Shown here: positions 8,346 through 18,767 of the stretch, in pieces
Numbering within the stretch: position 1 is the first letter of the stretch
Layout of the letters: each line of letters opens with the position of its first letter
NCBI GenBank assembly: GCA_902574355.1
Contig: CACGNN010000004.1
Span: 54,365-118,364, forward strand
Direction of reading: 5' to 3'
DNA length: 64,000 nt
From: an uncultured SAR86 cluster bacterium
GTDB taxonomy: Bacteria > Pseudomonadota > Gammaproteobacteria > Magnimaribacterales > Magnimaribacteraceae
Notes under the pieces: generated by a model
What the model was told of the DNA's origin: nothing
The model's database searches: none
What the model saw: only the letters and a program-made list of their open reading frames with translations
Position numbers and translations under genes: made by a program

Positions 8346-9080
8346 GTGGAGTCCTTCAAGGAAACTCAAGAAATTATCACTGATCGAGGTGTCCTGAAGT
8401 TTAGAGTTGACTCACCAGGATCAGTGCCACAGGACCCCGAATCCAATAGAAGTGAGCCTGAAACATTTGAGTGGATTAGAACTATATTGAAAGATCAAGA
8501 AGTTTTATGGGATATAGGAGCTAATATAGGCGTTTTTAGTCTTTATGCCGCTTTAGAGAAAAAAAATAAAGTCCTATCCCTCGAACCCTCTGCAGAGTCA
8601 TATGCTACTTTGAATGCCAATATAAGATTGAATGGATTAGATGAATACATACAAGCACTTTGCTTTGCAGGAAGTAACACAACTAATTTAGTGAATCTAT
8701 TCATGAAAGATACCGGTGCAGGTGCATCGCATAATAGTATCGGATCAAGTTCAAATCAATTTGGAGAGTTTGATGTAAATGGATTCCAATCTGTAATTGC
8801 AATTAAACTAGACGATCTTAATCAAATTGAAGGAGTTCCTTCCCCAAATCATATAAAACTTGATGTTGATGGCAAGGAACTTGAAATACTGGAAGGCGCT
8901 TCGAATATTTTATCTGAAGTTGATAGTATCCTAGTTGAAATGGAAGGCATCAATCTTGATGAAAATCTTGAGAAGATAGAAAATATTATTTCTATGGCGG
9001 GACTTGAAGAAGAATTAAGTTGGAGAAATAAGGGCTCTAGAAGAAACAGACTTTACTTGAGAAAATATTCTAATGAGTGA
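8346..9080 (+). CDS. FkbM family methyltransferase
   Basis: A 244-residue SAM-dependent methyltransferase. Motif I reads VLWDIGANIGVFSLYAAL, followed by the acidic LEPSAES loop and the HIKLDVDGKELEILEGA motif characteristic of FkbM enzymes, which usually O-methylate sugars or polyketide-like molecules. The assigned start is GTG. The frame is open upstream to a stop at 8232 and encodes a basic, coding-like stretch, so the true protein may be up to ~36 residues longer from a non-standard start. It overlaps polA by 8 bases and separates engB from polA, which are usually neighbours, so it looks like an insertion into a conserved locus. The acceptor is unknown. Confidence 0.8.
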   Translation: MESFKETQEIITDRGVLKFRVDSPGSVPQDPESNRSEPETFEWIRTILKDQEVLWDIGANIGVFSLYAALEKKNKVLSLEPSAESYATLNANIRLNGLDEYIQALCFAGSNTTNLVNLFMKDTGAGASHNSIGSSSNQFGEFDVNGFQSVIAIKLDDLNQIEGVPSPNHIKLDVDGKELEILEGASNILSEVDSILVEMEGINLDENLEKIENIISMAGLEEELSWRNKGSRRNRLYLRKYSNE

Positions 9081-11757
9081 AGAGAAAGATCCAATAATCC
9101 TTGTAGATGGCTCTTCATATTTATATCGAGCTTATCACGCACTTCCACCTCTAACGACAAGTAAAAATCAACCCACTGGAGCGATTAAAGGTGTTATAAG
9201 CATGATAAAAAGAGTGCTTATTGATCATCCTGATAGTCCATTAGCAGTGGTATTTGATGCAAAAGGAAAAACCTTTAGGCACGACATGTATTCTGAATAC
9301 AAAGCAAATAGGCCTCCTATGCCGGAGGATTTAGTCCAACAAATTGAACCAATTCATCGCATCATTTCGTTGATGGGCATAAAGCTTATTATGATTCCTG
9401 GTGTAGAGGCTGATGATGTTATTGGAACACTTGCCGAACAAGCAAGACAAAAAAAATTGAATACTGTGATCTCTACTGGCGACAAAGATATGACTCAACT
9501 AGTCTGTGACAATGTGAGCGTTGTAAACACAATGTCAGGAGAGTTGCTTGATCAAAATGGCGTAATGAAGAAATTTGGAGTTGGACCGGAGCTCATAACT
9601 GACTACTTAGCACTTATAGGGGATAAGTCTGATAATGTTCCTGGAGTTGATAAGGTTGGACCAAAAACAGCAGTTAAGTGGCTTAATGAATATAAGAGTA
9701 TTGAAGGTATAAAAAAGAATGCTGAATCTATAGGCGGTAAGGTTGGAGAAAACCTCAGATCTTCTATTGAGACCCTTGATCTGGCTCACGAGTTAGTAAA
9801 AATAAAAATAGATGTTCCTTTAGAAATAGGTATAGAAGATCTAGCAGTTTCAGAATCCGATTCAGAACAACTTTCCGAAGTTTATAAAGAGTTAGAATTT
9901 AATTCTTGGCTACAAGAAGTCCCTGAAAAAAAAATAGTTAAACCAGAAGTAAATTCTTCATATGTTTGTATCTCAACTCAGAAATCTTTAAAAGAATTAA
10001 TAAAAAAAGCTTCGAAAGCTAAAACTATTGCTCTTGATACAGAAACAACTGGATTAGACTATATGGATACGGAGTTAGTTGGTATCTCTTTAAGTTACCA
10101 AGCAGGTGAAGCTTACTATATTCCACTAAAGCATGATGATGATTCAGTAGATCAACTAGATTTGGATATTGTTCTTAAAGAGCTTAGGCCTCTTCTTGAA
10201 GGTTCATCAAATAAAATTATAGGTCAAAATATAAAGTTCGACAGGAACGTTTTAGCAAAGTATGGAGTTGATATTGCTTCGATAAAAAATGACACCATGA
10301 TGATGAGTTATGTTTTGGACGCTTCAGCAACCAGGCATAATCTAGATGCTTTGTCTTCGTATTATCTAAACTACAAAACCTCTACTTTTGAAGATGTAGC
10401 TGGTAAAGGTGTAAAGCAAATTACCTTCGATAAGGTCCCTATTGAGGCAGCTACAAATTATGCAGCAGAGGATGCAGATATAACTCTGCGACTTTATGAA
10501 GAATTAAATCCTAGATTAGAAGGTGAAGACTCTCTAAATAAACTCAATGATGAAATAGAAATTCCGTTGATAGAAGTATTATCCGAAATGGAACAAAACG
10601 GCGCTATATTAAATTCAAAGATTCTTAACTCTCAATCTAAGGATCTAGAAAGTAGAATAAATAAGTTAGAAGAAAAGGCTTACCAACTAGCAGGTGAGGA
10701 ATTCAATCTCGGCTCCACTAAACAACTTAGGGAAATATTCTTTGAAAAATTAAAGTACAGAATCATAAAGAAAACACCGGGAGGTCAACCATCAACAGAC
10801 GAAAAGGTACTTGCTGAGCTTGCAGAGGAGTATGAATTGCCCAAAGTTCTCTTGGAGCACAGAACATTAAGCAAACTTAAATCAACTTATACTGATAAGC
10901 TACCTAATCAGGTCTCTCAATCTACCGGTAAAGTGCATACTTCATTTCATCAAGCAGTAACTACTACTGGGAGATTATCTTCTTCGGATCCTAATTTACA
11001 GAATATTCCAATAAGAACAGAAGATGGGAGACGAATTAGGCAGGCCTTTGAACCTTCTAAAGGAAATAAGTTTATATCAGCTGACTATTCTCAAATAGAG
11101 CTTCGTGTAATGGCTCATATGTCGAAAGATGCAGGACTTCTGGAAGCCTTCCTAGAAGGAGAGGATGTTCATAGCAAGACTGCAAGTGAAGTATTCGATG
11201 TCGGTATCAAAGACGTAACGTCAGATCTTCGCAGAAATGCTAAAGCAATTAATTTTGGTTTAATCTATGGGATATCAGCTTTTGGTCTTGGAAAACAGCT
11301 GGGTATTTCTAGAAATTTAGCCGCTGAATATATGGCGATGTACTTTGAAAAATATCCAGATGTTAAGAAATATATGGAATCAACCAAAGAATTTGCCAGT
11401 CAGAATGGTTATGTGGAAACTTTGTTTGGTAGAAGACTATACCTAAGAGATATTAACGCAAGTAATGCAATGAGAAGGCAAGCATCAGAGCGAGCAGCGA
11501 TAAATGCACCCGTACAAGGAACTGCTGCAGACATAATGAAAATAGCTATGATAAATATGCATAAGGCTATAAAAACGGAAAAAAGTGAGGCAAAACTAAT
11601 TCTTCAAGTTCATGATGAACTAATATTAGATACTCCAAAAGATGAAATAGATAAGATTGTAAGTCTTATAACGGATTCTATGATGGGAGCGGCAAATCTG
11701 GATGTACCGCTAGAAATAGATATTGGAATTGGAGATAACTGGGACCAGGCGCATTGA
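9073..11757 (+). CDS. polA: DNA polymerase I
   Basis: An 894-residue family A polymerase for repair and Okazaki-fragment maturation. All three domains are present: a 5'-3' exonuclease (about residues 1-290, with VDGSSYLYRAYHAL and VEADDVIGTLA); a 3'-5' proofreading exonuclease (about 310-490) with intact Exo I DTETTGLDY, Exo II GQNIKFDRN and Exo III YAAEDADITL; and the polymerase (about 500-894) with DYSQIELRVMAHMS, RRNAKAINFGLIYGIS and VHDELILD. Nothing is truncated. The stop codon overlaps the TTG start of dsbB. Confidence 0.97.
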   Translation: MSEEKDPIILVDGSSYLYRAYHALPPLTTSKNQPTGAIKGVISMIKRVLIDHPDSPLAVVFDAKGKTFRHDMYSEYKANRPPMPEDLVQQIEPIHRIISLMGIKLIMIPGVEADDVIGTLAEQARQKKLNTVISTGDKDMTQLVCDNVSVVNTMSGELLDQNGVMKKFGVGPELITDYLALIGDKSDNVPGVDKVGPKTAVKWLNEYKSIEGIKKNAESIGGKVGENLRSSIETLDLAHELVKIKIDVPLEIGIEDLAVSESDSEQLSEVYKELEFNSWLQEVPEKKIVKPEVNSSYVCISTQKSLKELIKKASKAKTIALDTETTGLDYMDTELVGISLSYQAGEAYYIPLKHDDDSVDQLDLDIVLKELRPLLEGSSNKIIGQNIKFDRNVLAKYGVDIASIKNDTMMMSYVLDASATRHNLDALSSYYLNYKTSTFEDVAGKGVKQITFDKVPIEAATNYAAEDADITLRLYEELNPRLEGEDSLNKLNDEIEIPLIEVLSEMEQNGAILNSKILNSQSKDLESRINKLEEKAYQLAGEEFNLGSTKQLREIFFEKLKYRIIKKTPGGQPSTDEKVLAELAEEYELPKVLLEHRTLSKLKSTYTDKLPNQVSQSTGKVHTSFHQAVTTTGRLSSSDPNLQNIPIRTEDGRRIRQAFEPSKGNKFISADYSQIELRVMAHMSKDAGLLEAFLEGEDVHSKTASEVFDVGIKDVTSDLRRNAKAINFGLIYGISAFGLGKQLGISRNLAAEYMAMYFEKYPDVKKYMESTKEFASQNGYVETLFGRRLYLRDINASNAMRRQASERAAINAPVQGTAADIMKIAMINMHKAIKTEKSEAKLILQVHDELILDTPKDEIDKIVSLITDSMMGAANLDVPLEIDIGIGDNWDQAH

Positions 11758-12275
11758 TAGAATTAATTATCAAGAATCCAAGAAGGACATTCTTAATATT
11801 TTTAGTCGCATCTGTAGGAATGATTATTGTGGCTTTATTTATGGAGCATTATCTAGGACTAAAGCCCTGCATACTTTGTTATATGCAAAGAGGTTCTGTA
11901 ATTATTATTGGCATCCTTGCCGCCTTGGGGATGATAATTAACCCAAAGAAAATCTTAACCTATAAAATTATCCTTTCTTCAATTCTTCTATCTATCATTA
12001 GTGGTGCATTACTCTCAATAAGGCAGCTTTACTTACAAAGTCTTCCAGCAGATTTGGTCCCGAGCTGCGCACCCGATATGGAATACCTTTTTTCTACGTT
12101 GCCCTTTTTAGAAATATTAATCTTAGCTTTTACTGGTGATGGAAATTGTGCTGAAATTTTATGGACTTTTATGGGTATTAGTATTCCTGGTTGGGTATTA
12201 ATTTCGCTCAGTTTTTTATTGATTTACTGTGTATTTATCTTTAAAAAGGTAAATGAAATTCATTCTCATAATTAA
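11754..12275 (+). CDS. dsbB: Disulfide bond formation protein DsbB
   Basis: A 173-residue inner-membrane quinone reductase that reoxidises DsbA. Four hydrophobic segments are visible, with the first periplasmic redox pair in KPCILCYMQR and the second pair formed by the Cys in VPSCAPDME and the Cys in DGNCAEIL. The TTG start overlaps the polA stop by four bases (TTGA), implying translational coupling. Its partner DsbA lies in the same neighbourhood on the other strand. Confidence 0.92.
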   Translation: MIELIIKNPRRTFLIFLVASVGMIIVALFMEHYLGLKPCILCYMQRGSVIIIGILAALGMIINPKKILTYKIILSSILLSIISGALLSIRQLYLQSLPADLVPSCAPDMEYLFSTLPFLEILILAFTGDGNCAEILWTFMGISIPGWVLISLSFLLIYCVFIFKKVNEIHSHN

Positions 12276-12277
12276 AA

Positions 12278-12292
12278 TATAATCTATATAAT
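12278..12292 (+). promoter_or_regulatory. Candidate -10 region for pckA
   Basis: Two TATAAT hexamers lie close together (12278-12283 and 12287-12292) just after dsbB, 27-36 bases upstream of the pckA ATG. No clear -35 is seen. An AAGGA ribosome-binding site precedes the ATG. Confidence 0.35.
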
Positions 12293-12318
12293 ACTTCGCT
12301 ATTTAAAAAGGATTCTTA

Positions 12319-13848
12319 ATGTCATCAATTCACGAAAATCTAACCGTCGAAGAACTTATTAATGCCGCTCTTGAAAGAGGTGAAGGTGAAATAGCTTCTA
12401 ATGGTGCGCTGCTTGTAAAAACTGGCCATAGAACCGGAAGAAGTCCGCTTGATAGATTTATAGTTAAGGATGATACAACGATCAATTCTGTTGATTGGGG
12501 ACAGGTCAACAAACCATTCGATAGCGAAGCATTTATAAATATTTGGAATAAAGTTGAAGAATATATGAACCAAAGAGATACATTTGTTAGCTCTTTGCAT
12601 GTTGGAGAGCATCCTGATTACTATGTACCAGTAAAAATCAGAACCGAATGGGCTTGGCACAATCTTTTTGGTAAACAAATGTTCATAAGACCTCATGAAT
12701 TTAACCCTGGAGGTAAAGACAACTGGGAGATTATGAGTGCACCTTTATTCAAATGCGATCCGAAGATGGATGGCACCAATAGTGATGGCGTCGTTTTATT
12801 AGACTTCACAAGAAAGAAGGTCTTATTAGCGGGAATGCCTTATGCAGGAGAGATGAAAAAATCTATGTTTGCTGTTCAAAATTACTTACTACCTGAAAAA
12901 GACGTTCTTCCGATGCACTGTGCTTCTAATGTTGGATCTAACGGAGAAGTTTGCTTGTTCTTTGGTTTATCGGGTACCGGCAAGACAACTCTTTCAGCGG
13001 ATCCAGAAAGAGACTTAATAGGTGATGACGAACATGGATGGGGGCCGGGTACAGTATTCAATTTTGAAGGAGGTTGCTATGCAAAATGCATTAACCTCAC
13101 CAAAAAAAATGAACCTGTCATTTGGGATGCTATAAAAAGAGGTAGCGTAATGGAAAATGTGGTCATCGATTCGGAATCAAAAGATCCAGATTTTTCTGAT
13201 TCCTCTCTAACTGAAAATACTCGAGTTGTTTATCCAAGAGAACACATAGAAAAAAGAGCAGATGAAAATTCAGGTGGAGAACCTAATGCAGTTATATTCC
13301 TTACCTGTGATTTATCTGGAGTAATACCTCCCGTATCAATTTTAAGCAAAGAGGCTGCTGCTTATCACTTTTTAAGCGGATATACAGCTGCGATTGGTTC
13401 AACAGAAGTTGGCTCTACAGAAGCATTCAAGACCACTTTCTCAACTTGCTATGGAGCTCCCTTTTTTCCAAGAGCTGCAGGTGTTTATGCTGACCTTCTA
13501 ATGAAAAGAATAGAAGAATTTGATAGTAAAGTTTATTTGGTCAATACAGGATGGACTGGAGGACCCTATGGGATAGGTAACCGGTTCGATATACCCGTAA
13601 CTCGATCAATTATCTCTGCAATTCAATCGGGTGATTTAATTGGTGCTGAAACTGAAACCATAGAAGGAATGAATCTAGATGTTCCATTAAGTGTTGAAGG
13701 AGTGGATAGCATGCTTCTCAATCCGATAAAAAATTGGAAAGATCCATCATCTTATGCGGAATATGAAAATAAACTAGTGAATCAATTTAAAGAAAACTTT
13801 AAGAGGTTTGATGTATCCCAATCTATAGTTGACGCTGGACCAAGGTAA
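12319..13848 (+). CDS. pckA: Phosphoenolpyruvate carboxykinase (ATP)
   Basis: A 509-residue enzyme that converts oxaloacetate plus ATP to phosphoenolpyruvate and CO2, the entry step of gluconeogenesis. The kinase-1a P-loop reads [13 protein letters not shown] near residue 220, followed by the Asp-rich metal site LIGDDEHGW and the [10 protein letters not shown] segment. N-terminal HRTGRSP is the substrate-binding motif of the ATP-dependent class. The length is a little shorter than the ~540 residues of the E. coli enzyme. gshA follows 6 bases later. Confidence 0.96.
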   Translation: MSSIHENLTVEELINAALERGEGEIASNGALLVKTGHRTGRSPLDRFIVKDDTTINSVDWGQVNKPFDSEAFINIWNKVEEYMNQRDTFVSSLHVGEHPDYYVPVKIRTEWAWHNLFGKQMFIRPHEFNPGGKDNWEIMSAPLFKCDPKMDGTNSDGVVLLDFTRKKVLLAGMPYAGEMKKSMFAVQNYLLPEKDVLPMHCASNVGSNGEVCLFFGLSGTGKTTLSADPERDLIGDDEHGWGPGTVFNFEGGCYAKCINLTKKNEPVIWDAIKRGSVMENVVIDSESKDPDFSDSSLTENTRVVYPREHIEKRADENSGGEPNAVIFLTCDLSGVIPPVSILSKEAAAYHFLSGYTAAIGSTEVGSTEAFKTTFSTCYGAPFFPRAAGVYADLLMKRIEEFDSKVYLVNTGWTGGPYGIGNRFDIPVTRSIISAIQSGDLIGAETETIEGMNLDVPLSVEGVDSMLLNPIKNWKDPSSYAEYENKLVNQFKENFKRFDVSQSIVDAGPR

Positions 13849-13854
13849 GATCAA

Positions 13855-15411
13855 ATGATCAGATTTTCTTTAGATGAGATAAAGAAATCAAAAGCATCCT
13901 CAGAACTCAATTTCATAAATAGGGGCATAGAGAGGGAGAGCCTTAGGGTTAACTCATCTGGAAAAATTTCTCAAACCCCTCATCCATTAGGATTAGGATC
14001 GGCTTTAACTAACCCTTATATAACAACTGATTTTTCAGAAGCTTTGCTGGAATTAGTTACCCCGACTTTCAATAGTGCTTCAGAATGTTTGAAATTTCTA
14101 AGTGATTTACATATTTTTGTGAATCAAAACCTGGAAGGTGAATCCCTTTGGCCTCTAAGCATGCCTTGTTTCATAGATTCTGAGGACGATATACCTATTG
14201 GAAACTACGGGACTTCTAATCAAGGTATGATGAAAACCATTTACAGAAGAGGTTTGTCTAATAGATATGGAAGTATGATGCAGGCTATAGCGGGAATTCA
14301 TTATAACTTCTCATTTTCAGATAAATTTTTGCAAATTTTTGCTGATATCAATTCCATTGATTTAAAAAAATTCAAAAATGAGGTTTATTTAGGTATTGCA
14401 AGGAACTTCCGAAGATATGGCTGGCTATATCTTCTATTATTTGGATCTTCTCCTATAGCAAACAAGTCTTTTGCAGAAAATAGAAGTCATAATATGGACG
14501 ATCTTAATACTGAAGATCTTTTCAAGCCTTATGCCACTTCTTTAAGAATGGGAGACCTTGGCTATATAAGTCATGCTCAGGATAGCCTCAACATTTCGTA
14601 CAACTCTATAGATCAATATACCTTAGATTTAAAAAATGCTTTGAAAACTCCCTACAAAGACTATAAAAAACTTGGCGAGTTTAGGGACAACCAAAGAATT
14701 CAATTGAATGATTCTATTATTCAAATTGAAAATGAATATTACAGTACGATTAGGCCAAAAAGAGTTTGCCCAACTGGAGAAAGGCCTATAAATGTTTTAA
14801 ATAATGAAGGAATAGATTATCTCGAACTAAGATGCATAGACCTCAACCCAAAAGCCTTTGTTGGTATATCTGAAGAACAAATATATTTCTTAGATCTATT
14901 AATATTGTTTTGCTTACTTTCTGATAGCCCAGATATAACAGAATCTGAGTCAAATGAGCTGTTTAAGACTCACAAAACAATCGTAAATGAAGGAAGAAGT
15001 TCTGAGGCATCTATTACAACACTTAAAGGTAAAATAAGCATCAAAGAAGAAGCTGTGAGAATACTCGATGGAATGCAAGACATCGCTGAATTCATGAGTA
15101 AGGAAGTATCACAAGGTGATAGTAAGTGGACTGATACTCTTTCTAATCAAAAAGAAGTTGTAAATAGTCTTGATAAATCTTTAAGTGGATCCTTGTTAGA
15201 GGAGATCCAAACCAATGATATGACCTTACAAGACTATGGAATGAAGATGTCACTTCTTCATAAAGAACATATGGATAGTCTTGCAACAGATGATGAGTAC
15301 TTTTTCACGACTACCTCTCAAGATTCTCTTGAAGCAGCTAAAAAAATTGAAGAGAGTAATCAAGAAAACTTCGAAGATTATTTAAAAGACTTTTTAAATA
15401 AGATTTCTTGA
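13855..15411 (+). CDS. gshA: Glutamate-cysteine ligase (type 1)
   Basis: A 518-residue ATP-dependent ligase catalysing the first step of glutathione synthesis. The N-terminal RGIERESLRVNSSGKIS motif and TDFSEALLELVTP are hallmarks of the proteobacterial GshA family; EYYSTIRPKR and LELRCIDLNP, with active-site residues, are also clear. The length equals that of E. coli GshA. It is separated from pckA by six bases and is likely co-transcribed. gshB is not in the window. Confidence 0.95.
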   Translation: MIRFSLDEIKKSKASSELNFINRGIERESLRVNSSGKISQTPHPLGLGSALTNPYITTDFSEALLELVTPTFNSASECLKFLSDLHIFVNQNLEGESLWPLSMPCFIDSEDDIPIGNYGTSNQGMMKTIYRRGLSNRYGSMMQAIAGIHYNFSFSDKFLQIFADINSIDLKKFKNEVYLGIARNFRRYGWLYLLLFGSSPIANKSFAENRSHNMDDLNTEDLFKPYATSLRMGDLGYISHAQDSLNISYNSIDQYTLDLKNALKTPYKDYKKLGEFRDNQRIQLNDSIIQIENEYYSTIRPKRVCPTGERPINVLNNEGIDYLELRCIDLNPKAFVGISEEQIYFLDLLILFCLLSDSPDITESESNELFKTHKTIVNEGRSSEASITTLKGKISIKEEAVRILDGMQDIAEFMSKEVSQGDSKWTDTLSNQKEVVNSLDKSLSGSLLEEIQTNDMTLQDYGMKMSLLHKEHMDSLATDDEYFFTTTSQDSLEAAKKIEESNQENFEDYLKDFLNKIS

Positions 15412-15466
15412 CGTTTTTTATTTTAGCGTTAATTTAATCACCTAGATATTTAATAAGGACCATTTT

Positions 15467-16459
15467 ATGAAAGCATTTCTATGTAAAGAGTTCGGACCAG
15501 TGGACTCACATCAAGTTGAAGAGATTGATGATCCGATTGCCGGCCCTGGACAGGTGGTTGTTGACATTAAGGCAACAGGAATAAGCTTTCCTGATGTACT
15601 GATAGTTCAAGGTTTGTACCAGTTTAAACCCCCTTTTCCCTTTAGCCCAGGAAGTGAAATTTCAGGTGTAGTATCTTCAGTTGGCGAAGGCGTAACCATG
15701 CACAAGGAAGGAGACAGAGTAATGGGCAGCATAGGATCAGGAGGTTTACGAGAAAAAGGGGTTTATCTCGAACAACAATTGATGCCTTTACCAGAAACAA
15801 TGGACTTCGATACGGCGGCTGGGTTTCCGCTTAATTATGGAACTACTTACCATGCTTTCAAACAGAGAGGTGAGCTTAAGGCCGGACAGTCAGTTTTAGT
15901 TCTTGGAGCCGGTGGCGGTCTTGGTATTACTGCAATTCATATTGCAAAAGCAATGGGAGCAAAAGTTATTGCCGCAGCTTCTTCTCAAGAGAAAATTGAC
16001 CTCTGCAAAAAAGAAGGTGCAGATGAAGGAATCATTTATGAAAGGGAAATGGACAGAGATCTTCAAAAGAAATTCTCTGATCAAATCAAAGAAGTAACTG
16101 GTGGTGGCGTTGATATGATTTATGATCTTGTAGGTGGGGATTATGCTGAGCCTGCATTGAGAGCGATTGCAAGACATGGAAAATATCTTGTTATAGGTTT
16201 CACAGCTGGTATTCCAAAAATGCCTTTGAATCTTACTTTGTTAAAAGAGTGTCAAATAGTTGGTGTTTTCTGGGGTCAGTTTGCGGGAGTAGAATATGCT
16301 GAGAACCAACAAAACTTCAAAGAACTATTTGACCTTCATGCGGAGGGGAAAATTAAACCCTTTGTCACTGAGACCTATACACTTGATGAATCAGCTACAG
16401 CTATAAAAACTTTAGAAGATAGAAAAGTTCTAGGAAAAGTTGTCGTGTCTATGGAATAA
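15467..16459 (+). CDS. NADPH:quinone oxidoreductase-like zinc-independent MDR protein
   Basis: A 330-residue medium-chain dehydrogenase/reductase. It has the GroES-like N-terminal half (ATGISFPDVLIVQGLYQ) and a Rossmann half with VLVLGAGGGLGITAIHIAKAMGAKV near residues 145-170. The catalytic zinc Cys and His of alcohol dehydrogenases are absent, as in quinone reductases. KLDG-type Qor enzymes reduce quinones or enoyl substrates with NADPH. The exact substrate is not determinable. A separate ribosome-binding site (AAGGA) precedes the ATG. Confidence 0.82.
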   Translation: MKAFLCKEFGPVDSHQVEEIDDPIAGPGQVVVDIKATGISFPDVLIVQGLYQFKPPFPFSPGSEISGVVSSVGEGVTMHKEGDRVMGSIGSGGLREKGVYLEQQLMPLPETMDFDTAAGFPLNYGTTYHAFKQRGELKAGQSVLVLGAGGGLGITAIHIAKAMGAKVIAAASSQEKIDLCKKEGADEGIIYEREMDRDLQKKFSDQIKEVTGGGVDMIYDLVGGDYAEPALRAIARHGKYLVIGFTAGIPKMPLNLTLLKECQIVGVFWGQFAGVEYAENQQNFKELFDLHAEGKIKPFVTETYTLDESATAIKTLEDRKVLGKVVVSME

Positions 16460-16465
16460 AGGCTT

Positions 16466-16927
16466 TTGTTAAAAAAAGGGCACTCTAAAAAAACAATTTT
16501 TTTTCTATTAGCTTTCTTTTGTCTTCAGCTAATAGCAGTAAGTGATAAAGATGATTTTGTTTATGACCTTTCACTTGCAACTCAAGGAATTTCTGTCTCC
16601 CAGTACAACACAGGCGTAAATTACTCAATTGGAAGAGGCATAAATAAAGATGTTGAAAAAGCAGTGTATTGGTACCAACGTGCTAATGAGCAAGGCCATT
16701 CTAAAGCTCCATTTAATATAGCAATATTTTATGTAGATGGTATCAATACCGATCCCGATCCTGAGCTTGCATTAGAGTATTTTTTAGTTGCAGAAGAAAG
16801 GGGTAATAAGCATGCAAAAGAATTTTTAGATAAGCTTAGAAAAGCTGATAATCTTGATCTAAAAGAGGCTCTTTTAAAATTTTGCTGTCCTGAGCCTTTG
16901 AGTCATTCAATGATCTCAAAAAACTAA
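16466..16927 (+). CDS. Small exported Sel1-repeat protein
   Basis: A 153-residue protein with an N-terminal signal-like segment (KKTIFFLLAFFCLQLIAVS) and about two Sel1-type repeats, visible as YNTGVNYSIGRGINKDVEKAVYWYQRANEQGHSKAPFNIA and the following A-L-E-Y-F repeat. Sel1 repeats form alpha-solenoids that mediate protein contacts. It starts from TTG, 6 bases after the quinone oxidoreductase. No specific function can be assigned; periplasmic location is inferred. Confidence 0.6.
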   Translation: MLKKGHSKKTIFFLLAFFCLQLIAVSDKDDFVYDLSLATQGISVSQYNTGVNYSIGRGINKDVEKAVYWYQRANEQGHSKAPFNIAIFYVDGINTDPDPELALEYFLVAEERGNKHAKEFLDKLRKADNLDLKEALLKFCCPEPLSHSMISKN

Positions 16928-16949
16928 TAGAAGATTCTATATAAAAGCT

Positions 16950-16955
16950 TATAAT
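16950..16955 (+). promoter_or_regulatory. Candidate -10 box of typA
   Basis: TATAAT followed immediately by a GC-rich CGCGGC, 20 bases before the typA ATG in the 47-base gap. The -35 is poor. The layout matches that seen before atpB and before the cytochrome c4 gene. Confidence 0.4.
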
Positions 16956-16974
16956 CGCGGCTTTCCTAAAAGCG

Positions 16975-18759
16975 ATGTCGACTAAAAAACTCAGAAATGT
17001 AGCTATTATTGCCCACGTAGATCATGGGAAAACTACCCTGGTTGACAAATTACTTCAGCAGTCAGGAACTCTTGATAGAAAAAATATGGATTCTGAAAGA
17101 ATTATGGATTCCGATGATCAAGAAAAAGAGAGGGGGATTACTATTCTTGCAAAAAATACTGCTATAGAGTGGAAGGATCACAGAATAAATATAGTAGATA
17201 CTCCGGGTCATGCTGACTTTGGGGGTGAGGTTGAAAGAGTTCTTTCAATGGTTGATTCTGTTTTGCTACTTGTTGACGCAGTGGATGGGCCAATGCCTCA
17301 GACACGATTTGTGACTCAGAAAGCTTTTGACCAAGGGCTTAACCCGATTTTAGTTATAAATAAAGTAGACAGACCGGGGGCCAGACCAGACTGGGTCTTA
17401 GATCAAGTATTTGATCTATTTGATAGACTGGGTGGCAATGATGATCAATTAGATTTTCCAGTTATTTATGCCTCAGCCCTTAATGGGATTGCTGGCTTGG
17501 ATGAAGAAAAGATGTCTGAAGATATGTCTCCTTTGATGGATCTGATTTTAGAGCAAGTCAATCCTCCAGAGGTAAACAACGATGGCCCTCTTCAAATGCA
17601 GATTAGTGCTCTTGATTACAGCAGCTACGTTGGTGTGATTGGAATTGGCAGAATAAAAAGAGGGAAAATAAAACCTAACGAACAGGTTGCTGTAATAGAT
17701 TCCAATAATTCGGAGCGAAGAGGAAAAGTTTTACAAGTGATGGGCTATAACGGACTTGAAAGAGTTGAAGTGCCTGAAGCGCAAGCAGGCGATATTATTT
17801 GTATTACAGGAATAGATAAACTCAATATTTCTGACACTATATGTAGCCCCGAAAAAATTGAGGCTTTGCAACCTCTTAGTGTTGACGAACCTACGGTGAG
17901 TATGACCTTTCAAGTAAATAATTCTCCTTTTGCAGGAAGAGAAGGGAAATATATTTCCTCAAGAAACTTGAAAGAACGACTTGAGCAAGAGTTAATTCAT
18001 AATGTTGCTCTAAGAGTAGAACAAGGTGAATCTCCAGATAAATTTAAAGTTTCTGGACGAGGTGAACTGCATCTATCAGTCTTGATAGAAAATATGCGAC
18101 GCGAAGATTATGAATTAGGTGTTTCCAAGCCAGAAGTTATTCAAAAGGAAGTGAATGGTGAAATACATGAACCTTATGAGCAAATAGTAATTGATATAGA
18201 AGATCAGCACCAAGGCGCTGTAATGGAAGAAATGGGACAAAGGAAAGCTGATTTGCAAAATATGGAACCTGATGGAAAAGGAAGAATTAAGTTAGAGTTC
18301 TTGGCACCATCAAGGGGAATGATAGGTTTTAGATCAAGTTTTTTAACAATGACCAGTGGCACAGGAATTATGACTAGTGTTTTTGATCATTATGGAAAAG
18401 CAAAGGATGGTGAATTGGCCAAAAGACAGAATGGGGTGCTGGTCTCTATGGCGGCTGGCAAAACGCTTGCTTATTCACTGTTCAATTTGCAAGAGAGAGG
18501 CAGGATGTTTCTTGGTCATGGAACCGAAGTTTACATTGGTCAAATAGTAGGCCTTCATTCAAGAGATAATGACTTGCCAGTAAATCCAACTAAAGCCAAA
18601 CAGCTAACTAACATCAGGGCTGCCGGTACGGATGAAAACCTTATTCTTACACCTCATATTGAACACACCTTAGAGCAAGCATTAGAATTCGTAGAAGATG
18701 ATGAACTTGTAGAAGTAACACCAAAATCCATTAGATTAAGGAAAAAAGATATTAGATAA
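16975..18759 (+). CDS. typA: Translational GTPase TypA/BipA
   Basis: A 594-residue ribosome-associated GTPase of the EF-G/LepA group involved in 50S assembly and stress adaptation. G1 AHVDHGKTT, the switch region RGITILAKN, G3 DTPGHADFGGEVER and G4 INKVDRPGARP are visible in the first 140 residues. The BipA-specific C-terminal domain includes SRGMIGFRSSFLTMT and VGLHSRDNDLPVN. The length is typical. Confidence 0.96.
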   Translation: MSTKKLRNVAIIAHVDHGKTTLVDKLLQQSGTLDRKNMDSERIMDSDDQEKERGITILAKNTAIEWKDHRINIVDTPGHADFGGEVERVLSMVDSVLLLVDAVDGPMPQTRFVTQKAFDQGLNPILVINKVDRPGARPDWVLDQVFDLFDRLGGNDDQLDFPVIYASALNGIAGLDEEKMSEDMSPLMDLILEQVNPPEVNNDGPLQMQISALDYSSYVGVIGIGRIKRGKIKPNEQVAVIDSNNSERRGKVLQVMGYNGLERVEVPEAQAGDIICITGIDKLNISDTICSPEKIEALQPLSVDEPTVSMTFQVNNSPFAGREGKYISSRNLKERLEQELIHNVALRVEQGESPDKFKVSGRGELHLSVLIENMRREDYELGVSKPEVIQKEVNGEIHEPYEQIVIDIEDQHQGAVMEEMGQRKADLQNMEPDGKGRIKLEFLAPSRGMIGFRSSFLTMTSGTGIMTSVFDHYGKAKDGELAKRQNGVLVSMAAGKTLAYSLFNLQERGRMFLGHGTEVYIGQIVGLHSRDNDLPVNPTKAKQLTNIRAAGTDENLILTPHIEHTLEQALEFVEDDELVEVTPKSIRLRKKDIR

Positions 18760-18767
18760 TATCCGTT

